From assembly GCA_014529385.2 (NCBI GenBank), contig CM043944.1, forward strand, positions 173,046,740 through 173,110,739: DNA of 64,000 nt, given 5' to 3'. The position numbers and the translations under genes are program-made. Below are positions 1-10,363 of this stretch, piece by piece (positions within the stretch are counted from its first letter, which is position 1; each line of letters opens with the position of its first letter). This DNA comes from Adiantum capillus-veneris (taxonomy: Eukaryota > Streptophyta > Polypodiopsida > Polypodiales > Pteridaceae). Under the pieces are notes generated by a model. It was not told the DNA's origin, did not search any database, and saw nothing but the letters and a program-made list of their open reading frames with translations.

Positions 1-39
1 CATGAGTGTTAGTAGGATTACCTACTCAAGTCCTTGTGT

Positions 40-57
40 CCTCAGTAGCGGCACCAA
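40..57 (-). other. Primer binding site of LTR element I
   Basis: On the minus strand the 18 bases directly after the LTR end read TTGGTGCCGCTACTGAGG. This resembles the primer site of gypsy element E at 38,705-38,722. It marks the LTR beside it as the 5' LTR of a minus-strand element whose body lies beyond position 1. The matching tRNA was not identified. Confidence 0.55.
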
Positions 58-685
58 TGTTGCATGAGCGAATCACAACACTTATAAAGTGCATGCAGCA
101 CAACCTAGATCAACATAATGTCAATCAAGGACACAGATGACATGATAGGCACACGGAGGCAATCTCTTTAGCTTGTCAAGCTAAGACCATCCCACGCATA
201 CAACACTCTGGAATGCTAACTAAACCACTATCTAGAATCTCACTGATGTCAACTACACCACTCAATCCACATACACACAAACGGAATGAAACTCACTTAA
301 CCATACCAGAATTGTACAAAACTTAAGGAACACCATCCCCTCACTAGGATACACCTGTCCCAAAGCCTCTACCTCTACACTCAAAACCCTCACTCTAGAC
401 CCATTTGGGGAAAACACCTAAACGCAAAGCCAAATTTTTGAAGTACTCGAAACTGAAGTTTATGAGTACCTATGCGTAGCTTATGTTTCCACAATTCCAA
501 TGACTACTTGGAGACAAAAACAGACATCGTTTGATACACTTACGACCATGAATAACTCGTAGATGCGTTAGCAGGCGTGCTCCGTTCCCCGAGGAATGCT
601 TGGCGTTGAAGCTCTCACCGAGCCTATCATGATGGTGTAGTTGGATCTTCAATGTGATGAACGAGCGAGGAGTAGCGCCAAGATG

Positions 686-743
<58 letters not shown>

Positions 744-1129
744 ACTCTCACTCTCTCTCTCTCTCTCTCTCTCTCTCACGCACACACACACACACACACA
801 CACACTCACTCTCACTCTCACTCTCTCTCTCTTCCTCTCTCACACACAGTTGAGGGCAGCTTAAAACTTGAGTATGATAAAAAGTTCCCTTTACAAAATG
901 ACCTAGGTACCTTATATACTAAGGCTACCATAGGTTAAACCTAAAATAAAGTTCAAGGGGTCAAATGGATTTGTATGTACAATCTGGAAGTGCCATTGCA
1001 CCTCGTCTTCTACAACTAGACTAGCTACTTATTACAAATGATGTTTTTAACCATAATCCGTAGCATTTCATAACTCTCAAAAAATAAGGCTTTGTTGAGT
1101 TATGTCGTGCTGTTGACCCATGATCAACA
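58..1129 (-). repeat. LTR (5' LTR of minus-strand gypsy-like element I)
   Basis: About 1.07 kb. On the minus strand it starts TGTTGATC and ends GCAACA next to a primer site. It is the reverse complement of the LTR at 17,339-18,306: the block around the TATATAAG box, the GTACCTAGGTCA block and the final 400 bases align by eye with scattered substitutions. The middle holds a compound CT/CA microsatellite where the other copy has a GA tract. The two copies lie in opposite orientation, so they are not the two LTRs of one element. Confidence 0.8.
689..849. repeat. Compound (CT)n-(CA)n microsatellite
   Basis: Alternating blocks of CT and CA dinucleotides inside LTR I. Apparent open frames across it (arginine/glutamate or serine/leucine alternation) are artefacts of the repeat. 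Confidence 0.97.
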
Positions 1130-1259
1130 GGATCTGTCTCACACTCCGACAAAATGGGGCCTAATCAGCGGCTTGGAGTGGTGCGACTTGTGTGGACAGA
1201 CCTTCCCACACATTAGAAACTTGATTCTGGCATTGGTGGCATACCCTGATGGAATGCAT

Positions 1260-2076
1260 TCTCTGTTGAGCTCATTGCCAGTGTGTTCACCTTGGCTACA
1301 GAGTTTTTACTATCGGAATGCACAGTAGTCATGGCGTGCCAGGCAGACCACTTGGCACTCATCACTGAGGAGGCCCACTTGCACGAATTTTGCCATCTTT
1401 GCACTATTTTTCTCCGTATGGTGTCACACACGTACGCTGTGATAGATGACTTCATGGATCCAGTAAGTTCTCAACCATTTCTTCACGAATTTCATGGTTG
1501 GTAGATATTGGTGTGTTTTTTGTTTGAAATAGTATCCATATTGCAGGTGGCGACCTTATTGCTGGTCATATTCACACGTAAAATTGAAGGCCTTCCAGTG
1601 ATTCCACTATATGATCATCAAGCAAGAGATGTGGCAGCTGACAATGATGGGGTTTGAGTTTGATTGTGACATGATTCAAGAGCCACTACGGAACTTGCCA
1701 TGGATGCTAGATGCACTTGGAGCACCATTTCGGCATGGAGTGGAGAAGAGCGAGTTCTTTGCTCGGTAAGTCGAGGAGGGTACTTTTATGCTTGATTTTT
1801 GCCATTAAACTAGTCCGCTAATGTGTCATTATAATGTCTGCTAATGTTTGTGCTTTTGTAAACGGGTGGTTGTTAGGTATCTTCACAAAGTTTGGGGATG
1901 CAGTTTTAGATAGTCTTGCAGGTTGTGGTGACTTGGCAATGGAGTGCGAGCATCTACAACGACATTTCATCAGCATTGATCGAGACAAAGAAAATGTTTG
2001 TGGCACGTATTCAACCGCAGTAGCGGCTTTCTACTGGTCTAGGAGCGACTCATCATGTGGGCGAGGTATCACATAG
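1260..2076 (+). pseudogene. Remnant resembling a DNA N4/N6-type methyltransferase
   Basis: Decayed coding remnant. The best signal is at about 1,728-1,996. A phrase F-R-H-G-V-E-K-S (1,728-1,751) is followed, after a possible intron starting GTAAGT at 1,766 and ending TTAG at 1,876, by G-D-A-V-L-D-S-L-A-G-C-G-D (about 1,896-1,934) and then H-F-I-S-I-D-R-D-K. Order and spacing match the H-P-x-x-K-P stretch and the SAM-binding motif I of beta-class DNA amino-methyltransferases. No D-P-P-Y catalytic motif was found. A second possible intron, GTAAGT at 1,461 to TTGCAG at 1,547, separates an upstream open stretch at 1,283-1,460. The frames do not join cleanly, and stops and a one-base shift are needed, so I treat it as a pseudogene. 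The family call is inference. Confidence 0.4.
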
Positions 2077-2089
2077 AGCACAGTCACAA

Positions 2090-2112
2090 CCCCCCCCCCC
2101 CCCCCCCCCCCC
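2090..2112. repeat. Poly-C tract
   Basis: Uninterrupted run of about 23 cytosines. It could be a real homopolymer or partly an assembly artefact. Confidence 0.9.
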
Positions 2113-2996
2113 GGTCTCCTTTACGATGTCGCCAAGAGTTGTTTGTGCCATCTGCTCCTCCTCCGAGTAGATCTTCAGGCATAGTTCCTGGTTGGCCAAG
2201 CTATGGTTAACCGCTCTATCGTCCACTATTTCCCACAGTGCCCATGGGGCCCCCAGCTGCACACACCCCAGTAGCGCAACCCCCACAGGATTTGCAGCCA
2301 CCGAGAACCTAAATCCCGACTTGTATTGATTATTCCAAATTAGATTATTTCTACGTAATGGCACACCTAAACTTATTGGTTGGTCATACTATGTTTTAAT
2401 TTTCCCACAATCTGATACGTGTTTGTTGCCACTATGTTTTTATTTTATTTTTGTAACTATGTTTAATTTTTGAAGGCAAGTCAATCGATGGTGGTTAATC
2501 TTTCAATGATTTTTCTTTCTTTGTAATATTCTAGTGTATTTTAAACCCTTGTAATACCAGTTTGTGGTTTTTTTATTGCACTCTTTAGATGTTGTTCAAT
2601 ATCGAATTTCATCATTATGGAGTGTGAACCATTGAAATTGATTTGTTGCGAAGACTTTTTGTGCATGTAACATTGTTTGATTGATGGCATGATGTTTGAA
2701 AAGGGTGTGTATGCTCTGTGATGGGTATATTTTCCATGTTTGCATACAAATTTGCATGTGTACAAGTGCTCACAGGTGTGACAAAAAATAGAAGGACACT
2801 TATCACGTTGGTGGTTAATCTTGTTGCCCAACATATATCACAACATTTGAGAAGACAGGTCGCATGTAAGAGAAAGAGAGAGAGAGAGAGAGGCAGATGA
2901 TGATGGAGAAGAAGAAGGTCAGGTGGTATAGTGAAAGAACCATTTACCAAATTTTTTTAACACACATACAACCATCGGCAAAGCACACACACACCT

Positions 2997-3029
<33 letters not shown>

Positions 3030-3116
3030 GATCAAGAGAGAGAATAAAGTTGAGAAGGGAGAAATAATCTTTTCATAATTTGCTCGTCGAATTCCAAAAA
3101 AGTGCTCGTCAAACAA
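2113..3116. other. Non-coding stretch, nothing recognised
   Basis: AT-rich sequence without a supported gene. It carries two GA tracts (about 2,875-2,892 and 2,997-3,024) and a short CA tract. It may include the lost 5' end of element H, but no LTR boundary or primer site is visible. Confidence 0.6.
2997..3024. repeat. (GA)n microsatellite
   Basis: About 14 GA units. A shorter related tract is at 2,875-2,892. Confidence 0.95.
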
Positions 3117-5330
3117 TTACGTTCTTACTAAAGCACGGAGTATGCTAGGGAGAGGTATATACAACCTGTTTAATAGCACCTACTCCATATAGATACATTA
3201 CGGGGAATGCACTAGGTCTAGTAGGAGTATCAAGGCCACAGCATGTCTTAGGACAACAACCTCCACTACCAAGTGCTAGAATGCATGTAGATATGAGATA
3301 CACACCGATGATGGAAGCATCTAATAAGCAAGCGCTACTACCAACTACAATGTATTAGAACAACCAAAGCGGGTAAAGCCCTTTGAAGCGGTAGAAGATG
3401 AGAGAAACACATGGAGTGGTGAGGCCGGTACAACCTCCACCTCCTGCATTTTGACATGAAGAAAGAAGGTATGAGATGGACAAAAGGACATTATAGTTCA
3501 TTGTGGATAGCGTCTTAGCTAGGTCAGAGCCTGTTTACAGCCAAGAGGAAATGCAAGAAGAAGCTCCTCAATCAGAGAGAGATGGTCACAAAAGATATGA
3601 CAACCTGTCCTCATACGGATCACTCAAGTAAATGCCTATTGTCTTGATTGTGGCATCATTCACTTGATCCTCAACTGCCCCAAAAACCCAAAGCGAGTCA
3701 TAAAGATCACAACAAATGTCTTTGGAATTGTTCAGCTACCCAGTAGCTTGGAAAATGAAAATGTCATACCAGTTCAAGCAGTTACGAGAGTGCAAGCTCA
3801 AAAGAAAGCAAATGAGAACCCTAAGATAGAGAAAATGGAATAGTTGGAAAGCTAGAAAGGCTAGCATGAAAGCACGTAGGGAACAAGAGCAGAAATCCCT
3901 AGCTAAGGAGCTTACCCAAGCTAAAGAGAAGATAAGATAACATGAGGAAAGGGTTGCACCTTCTCTTACACAGACGTCTCAACCTCCAGAAGAACCATCC
4001 ACAAAAGAGAAACCGAGGAGCGCTAGTTTAGGAGGATCAGTATTCGTTGAGAAGGTTAATGAGCCATTAGATGCCCTCTTGAAATCCTATGACACACAGC
4101 TCAAAAACAACCGAACCCAAGAACAGAGGTGGCTGACATATCCATATACATAACTAGAAAAGCAAAGGCTTGATATGTTCCAGAAAATGATTCAAACAAC
4201 CCAAGCTTTACTAGAACCACCACTTGGAAAACCTAAGGATGCGATCCTTGTCCCACCTACACGAGTAATCCCACCAAACTAGGAACAAATAGAGCCACAC
4301 CTCAGTCACGGGCACGGACCAAAGCTCAAGGACCTAGCATTAGAACCAAGGATAGTGTTGAATACCACGGATAACTCTTGTGAGGGATTTCACCTAGCTA
4401 TACCAACGAGTTGTAAAGAAATAGATGGTCTTGACGAATTGTGAAAACAAGTCAGAGAGACCAATGAAGCGAGTGAGCTAAGCAGACGAATAAACCATAA
4501 TGGTGATGGAAGAGGAGTGTTTCTTCCACCAATAGAGGAATTTGAGGTTGGATCTCAAATGAATTTAGAAGTGCAATTGTATAGGGGAGACAAAGCATAT
4601 GTACAGCCTATGGATAGTCAACCCCATTCTCTAAGAACACTATCATCCTATATGGGAGAACATGAGACCAAGTCAAATGTTATTGCAATCCCATCTCAGA
4701 TACTATCTTCCAACAAAGTCATTGACTTAAAAGGGTTAATAGACATTCTATCTACCCAGTCACCTTTACGATAACGTTAGCTGAGTTTCTCATAACAAAA
4801 CCAAACATGTGGACTACTATGGAAAAATTCATAAAGAAATTTGACGTAAAAAAACCAATGACTCAAATCAAGGAAGGGATCAAAGAGCTTGAAATGCCTC
4901 AGCTAAACACTAGGTCAGTGCCATTAAAAAAGGTAGGCGAGTACTATGAGGGAGAAAATGGGAACACCGCTCTTCCTGTGGAATTCCAAGGTGTAAAAAC
5001 CATGGCAATTTTGACAATGGAGCTAACATTGCCATCGCAACAAAAGAGATCTGGAAGTAATGGGGAAACCAACAGTGAGGGCTACCATGATGAAACTACA
5101 ACTTGTAGGTGAACACATGGAAAAGCCCATAGGACTGCTAGAAAAATTAGTTGTTACTTCTATGGCATTGAATATGAGCATACCTTTGCTATTGTTGACT
5201 TTGGGAAGAAGAACAACTATGACATCATTCTAGGAAGACCATTCATGACAACTGAAAATGGTCTAAGACTAGGGATACAATCATATCTACCTTAGACACA
5301 TGGAAACCACTACAAGGATAAACTTGAAGG
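3117..5330 (+). pseudogene. Gag-protease remnant of gypsy-like element H
   Basis: Broken frames. A zinc knuckle at 3,640-3,678 has spacing C-x2-C-x3-H-x4-C, one residue shorter than the usual x4, and matches a knuckle of element E at about 34,970. After lysine/glutamate-rich sequence with stops, a retropepsin remnant occupies about 4,915-5,260: a G-E-Y-Y-E-G lead-in also seen in E (G-Q-Y-Y-E-G), an active-site-like D-N-G-A at about 5,016-5,030 in a shifted frame, and the late retropepsin motif I-L-G-R-P-F-M near 5,230-5,250. Frameshifts separate these parts, so no working enzyme is encoded. Confidence 0.65.
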
Positions 5331-5567
5331 ACCATATACAGGAATGTGACAAGAACACCGATTAAGGAGTTTGATTCCACTACAATAGCAGGATCAAAAC
5401 TTCCAGCATGGTTGGGTAAGCCTAAAGAACTATGGATGTGTGGAGCTTCTCAATGCGGAAGCTTAAAGCAAGAGGAGTGTATTTTAGAGAGGGCAATCGA
5501 AGATAAGGATTATATCCCATAACCATTTCCTGAAGATGCATTAGAGCCATTAGAATGGGAACACATC

Positions 5568-5930
5568 TTGGCTATTTTGGATGTGTACGTCGTGGCTGTT
5601 GATCCCACAACAAAGTTTTGTGATGAAGATGGCTTTGATGTCATTCCTTACTTTGTAGTGAGCGTGTTCCAGGAAAACAAAGAGAACCAGGCATCAACAA
5701 GTTCCCGAGATGAAGATCAAACAAAGGAATGTGACGAATCAAAAGATGACGAAGAAGACGAGTTCTATGACTCCGTAGAACACTTGGAGCTTCAAGAGGA
5801 TGCAGACAATGAAAATTTGGACAACCCGGCAGGTGACATGAATGACACTTTAACTAATGCACGGTTTTATGATTATCCAGATCAAAAACCTAAGAACCAA
5901 TGTCACCACTACAAGAATAAAGTGCATTAG
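5568..5930 (+). pseudogene. Acidic linker segment of element H
   Basis: Open for 120 codons. The C-terminal half is rich in aspartate and glutamate with a run around D-D-E-E-D-E. Element E has an acidic, serine-rich segment in the same place, between protease and reverse transcriptase (32,936-33,352). In H no reverse transcriptase follows. Function unknown; it is probably a polyprotein linker and not a separate gene. Confidence 0.45.
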
Positions 5931-6906
5931 AAATGGATTCAAAAGTCCCCGGTGGTGACACAATTGCAACAAGCATCCTCATATGTGGCTCCTATACAGG
6001 AAGAAAAGACTCAACCAAGAAGAAGACGGCCATGGCAACAGGCTAAAATACTCTAATCGATTGGCTAGAAAAGTCCTCCCAAAAACTGCAATCTAACGGC
6101 AATCAGATATTAACTTTCCATAACTAGCCAAACCACAAAGGAAAAGTTCCAGAAGTCAACCTTGCTGAGGATATAGCAACGATGATTCTTATGACATCCC
6201 CTACTAGGAACTCAGGTCAGCTTCTGTAACAAACGAGGAAGGCCAAAAGCAAAGAATAACAAGTCAGAGCCAAAAAGTTCAACAAATTTGGATACCAATG
6301 AGCCATCTCGGCCAAAAGCAGGTATGGATCAAGAAGAAGAAGATCTCTGATGAATAATCACAAGATCCAACACCAAAAAAACAATCAAAGTGTGCAAGAA
6401 TGGCTAAGAAAATCAAAAAGTCGCAAGCTTTCGCAACACAAATTTGGGTTTCAAAGAAGTTGAATCAAGCACAAAGAGGTCAGGAGTCTATTTGGATTTT
6501 GAAACGGTTAAAGTTTCAACTCCCAAAGTCTGAGTCCTGTCCCCAACCAAGCATACAAGGACTAAAGCAAAGACCGTTGCTGAAGCAAAGACAAGGTGGA
6601 TCCCCAACCAAGCATATAAGGACTGAAAGAAAGATCGTTGCTGACTCACACAAAGACAAGGTGGATCCCAAAGAAGTCTCTTCAAACACAAACGAAGCAA
6701 GGGCAAGTATGGATTCCCAAAAGAGCATCATCAGCAAAACATCCAGTAATCACAAAGAAGTGGGTCCAAAGGAAACCAATAAAACTAATATCACCACACC
6801 GCTGCTTGAATTCTTTCAATTCCTCCTAGTACAATTAGAAGAGAGCAAGCCCGCTCACTTCACCACTGCATGTTGCACAAGGCTTACAGATCAGGAGATG
6901 AAGTAA
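5930..6906 (+). pseudogene. W-[ILV]-x-K repeat region of element H
   Basis: Lysine-, serine- and glutamine-rich sequence, open in one frame at 6,400-6,906. It contains many short phrases of the form W-[ILV]-x-[KR] spread over two frames, for example K-W-I-Q-K near 5,930, Q-I-W-I-P near 6,283, I-W-V-S-K-K near 6,443, I-W-I-L-K-R near 6,493, R-W-I-P-K-K near 6,658, V-W-I-P-K-R near 6,708 and K-W-V-Q-R-K near 6,762. The same kind of motif recurs downstream of the integrase in E (about 28,460-29,080). Two near-identical short blocks (around 6,553 and 6,610) show local duplication. Function unknown; a basic nucleic-acid-binding tail is one possibility. Confidence 0.45.
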
Positions 6907-9423
6907 ATGCATAGGAAAAGCTCGGAAGAAAAATAACCAGAAGCAACCAAAGAGGAAGTCCAAATCTCTCTACAACCTTCAAGCAAGTAAACGACACAGG
7001 AGCTTCAAGAACCGCAACATTGCTTAGAATAGGAAGCCTTGCCAACATATGCCAATAAGAAAATTGCTTATACACACATCTTGCACATCACTTTTTTTTT
7101 CCATGCATTGATTGTGTATGCATAATAGGGCTACATTACAAGTCCTGCATGAGCACAATTTTAATTGCCCAAGCACAACACATACCCTTGGTAATACCCT
7201 GTAGTCCATGAGGACTCCAAATAGGAGGGATGGAAGGATTCTAAATGCGGACCTAATATTATGAATATTAGAGGGCAATGTTTTGTGAGCTGCATTGAAT
7301 TTTTGTGTTTTATTGTGATAATTTTTTGACAAAATTCAGAGTATATACCCTCATAATAGTGTTATAGGAGGAGTACGGGGACAAAAGCCATATATGAGTC
7401 CCTAGGGATATGTGTATAGTGTACATAGCATTAAGAAGTTGGTTCGAATGATTTTGCTTTTTGTTGAGTTGATATTTGGTTTTATTTGGTTTTTTTTTAG
7501 ATTTTCTTGAGAAAAACAAGAAAAAAATCCATAATCCAGATGAAGAAAAGGCTGAAGAGATCCCTGAGTAGTACAAAGAGAAGAAGGTATAAGAAAATGA
7601 TGGAACTTCATGAGGTATGTCTCAAAAGCCATATTCACAAGGCTATAATGTCAAAGGTAAGAAAAGAATACTGATCAAACTTCAACAACAATATGAGGCC
7701 AAAAATGACTGAGAATGGTCATAAAACTCCGGGATGGCCTACAAGGACAAAGAAAGTTGGTGATGCGACTAACAAAAGCACCCATCAAGTGTAAAGTTGC
7801 CTATCGAACACGTTGTGAGCGGGATGAAAACACACACAGTGCCTCTATAACGACCCGACACACACTCTTGGAAGGATATACACACACACTATGGGGCACC
7901 ACTCGGCTTACACAACACACCTGGCCGAGACAGGACACACACCTATGGAGTGAGAGGAGAGAGACGATCCGTTTACCCACTCCACATAGAGAGATACACA
8001 CACACACACACCCAAAAAACTCAGCTCCAAAGGGGAGAATTTCTGATGTTTAGATACAATTGAGCTTGGGCCAACACCAATGGGGAAAATAGCTCACACA
8101 GTATGGGTAAAATAAGCCAGATATAATCACAAACTGGAGCAGAAACTTCGCTCATAGGAGAAACTTACACAGAAAAACAGCAGAAAAAGAGTGAGGAATT
8201 TGGCAAAATGGACACCGCCATCGCATCCGGAACGGCCCAAAACCTCAGTCTACAATGTCAAAGTGCTCAAATCCGACCTCGGATGAGCAGTTTATGGCCA
8301 AAACAGGCTCCAAAAACCCAAAAAAACACAGCTGCGGCTGTTCCTCCTCTCTTCTCCACGTTTTTTCTGGTCTTCTCTCTGTTTTTTCAGTTCCCACACT
8401 TAGATTTATTAGTTGGGCACCCTTGGCCTTTTAGATGACCTCAAACGGACCCCGAACAGGCCAAAAACTGACCTCGCAGTGCATAGTTGTCACCTTTTTG
8501 CATCATTCGCACACCTGGCACTCAGCTTTTTTCCAATAATGCATCTCGCCACCACGTGAAGTGGCCCCAAAAAGTGGTCCTAATGAGGACCTTTCTGCAT
8601 AACTCTCACAAGAAAACACCCACGTTGTGTCCGTCCTCATCCGCGTGCAAATATTGACCTTGTTCGCCCTTCTGACGCCACTAGATGCCATCTGACGCAC
8701 CTGCTTACCTCATGTCGTCGGCCCGCGGATAGCTTCCTCGAGAAGTTTTACGCACTACCAACTTCACTTTATTGTAGAAAAAACACACTAGTACTGATAA
8801 TAATGAAAATCGCTGCACTATGTACATGCTGTCCTACCTGTACACATGTGGGCCCCACGTAACCACCTGGCTTTGGAAACTGGGCAATCCTTTATTCGAT
8901 GCACCATGCATGTGTATGAACATATGCGCAATCCCTTGCTCAAAAAAACTCCTGACAACGTCATGTGACTACAAGGCCGTATACAAGAAGTAGATCTGTA
9001 TACTATAAATCTTATATCTTGTATGTGACTTAATGAAGCATAACAAACAAAAGGGACTAACAGTATTGACACAAGAGGGCAAAAATGACAATTCAGTCAT
9101 CTATCGCAATAGATGTCTACAGGAGCAATCAAGGGTCAAACCGAATTCTAGTCGTCAATATTGGTTCTACATGTTTATAGGATGCTCAAGGTAGAATTCA
9201 TTTCAAATTTGGAAGCCAGAAGGTGCCAGAGATGCCCGTCGATCGTTTTCGAGATTGAAATCCAAAAAGTTAGCTCAGAAAGCCAAATACAAGTCCAAAA
9301 CAGGCCAAAATTTGTCAGTCGACTATGAATAAGAGAATACAAGGTGAGGATGAAAAAAAGAGAGAAAAAAAAAAGAAGAAGGATAGACATCTAACCCCTA
9401 GCCAGAGATGCAATTTTTTAAAT
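6907..9423 (+). other. 3' non-coding part of element H (left half)
   Basis: No supported coding sequence. Contents are a T-rich tract near 7,090, a CA-rich block at about 7,830-8,010, and a purine-rich stretch (GAAAAAAAGAGAGAAAA-like) at about 9,345-9,385. It runs up to the CTGAA duplication that marks the B1 insertion. Confidence 0.5.
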
Positions 9424-9428
9424 CTGAA
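9424..9428. other. Target site duplication CTGAA (left, unit B1)
   Basis: The bases CTGAA directly precede the TG of the left LTR fragment at 9,429 and recur directly after the right LTR at 16,861-16,865. A 5-bp duplication is normal for copia integration and shows that the outer ends of the 7.4-kb unit are one insertion. Confidence 0.85.
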
Positions 9429-9525
9429 TGTTGGAATTAGGGTTGCAGAGAAATGCACACAGCTTGGAGAAGACGAAGGAAGCTCAAGGCACACAATAGA
9501 GAGTGTGTTACTTAGTGTGCAATGG
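9429..9525 (-). repeat. Truncated family-B LTR (outer end of B1)
   Basis: Starts TGTTGGAATTAGGG and matches the first 97 bases of the LTR at 16,635 almost exactly, through the phrase GTGTGCAATGG. After that the sequence switches to element A. Confidence 0.85.
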
Positions 9526-10363
9526 CCTACGACTGCAGGTGCTGAGGATATCGACACTCCCAGAGTGTTGATTTGTGGCTGTCTACACATCGAAGGACGG
9601 CTCACAGTTCTTGGAGGCGTGTCACATACGACACGGGCGCATCTACACACAACTATAGGCGACATCCACTAGTTCATCAGGTAGCTTGTGTTTGCTGCTT
9701 GATATTCCAAATTTCATCCTTACATTGCACGTACTTCCACATGGGATGTATTGTCAAAGATGATGTATGTCTGTTGAGGGTTTGCTGGCTGTGAGTCACG
9801 CAGCAAACAACCGTCGCAGCGGTTACAGCATACAATGGGAAATTTGTGGATGTATGACTTTGTGGGAAGTCTATGTACTATCAGATTTACTGCAGCCTTT
9901 GTTGAGGGTTGAGTGAGGTTTTATTGAGCTGGGGGATTCTCGAATGTTCAGATCCTTTCGGTGATACAGGTCTTGGAGCGATCCCTCGAGCACCCTTAGA
10001 TAGGCAGCTAAGATGTATTGACTGTGAGTTAGACAGTTGGGATTGCATCTTTGCTTTACTGTCGTTGAGGCATTGTCGCAGTCTATGCTTACAGGACAGT
10101 GATAGGACAGTCAGAGACAGTACAGGTGCAAGACAGGTTTACCCACAGCTTACACTGTCAGAGAGACAGTGTTTTTTGAGTTGTTTTTTGGTCTGTTTTT
10201 TAGTACACCAGAGCCATTTTACAAAGGAGACTCTGCCGAAATTTATGCAGAATCTGAAGCTTTCTTGGTTCATTTGACAGGTTGATATTGGTTCAGAGGT
10301 CAGTTTACAGGGGAAACTCTGCCGAATTTTTTCAAGGAAAGTAAACTACTATGAAGCGTAGCT
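9526..10363 (+). other. 5' leader and probable R/U5 part of copia element A
   Basis: 838 bases between the LTR-B breakpoint and the A start codon, with no coding signal. It shows no copy of the U3 sequence present after A's polypurine tract. It therefore probably represents the downstream (R/U5) part of the A LTR plus the untranslated leader. A weak primer-site-like TGGTTCAGAGG lies at 10,289-10,299, resembling the initiator-methionine site TGGTATCAGAGC with a missing base. The LTR/leader border is not resolved. Confidence 0.4.

Noticed and set aside
470-853. Open frames on both strands of arginine-glutamate or serine-leucine alternation
   Set aside because: They are translations of the CT/CA microsatellite; no codon bias or start context supports a gene.
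7310-7638. Minus-strand open frames near 7,310-7,638
   Set aside because: They lie in the non-coding 3' part of element H, with lysine/asparagine-rich AT-driven composition and no recognised motif.
9315-9672. Open frames of about 115 codons on both strands
   Set aside because: They span the B1 insertion border and LTR sequence; no conserved domain.
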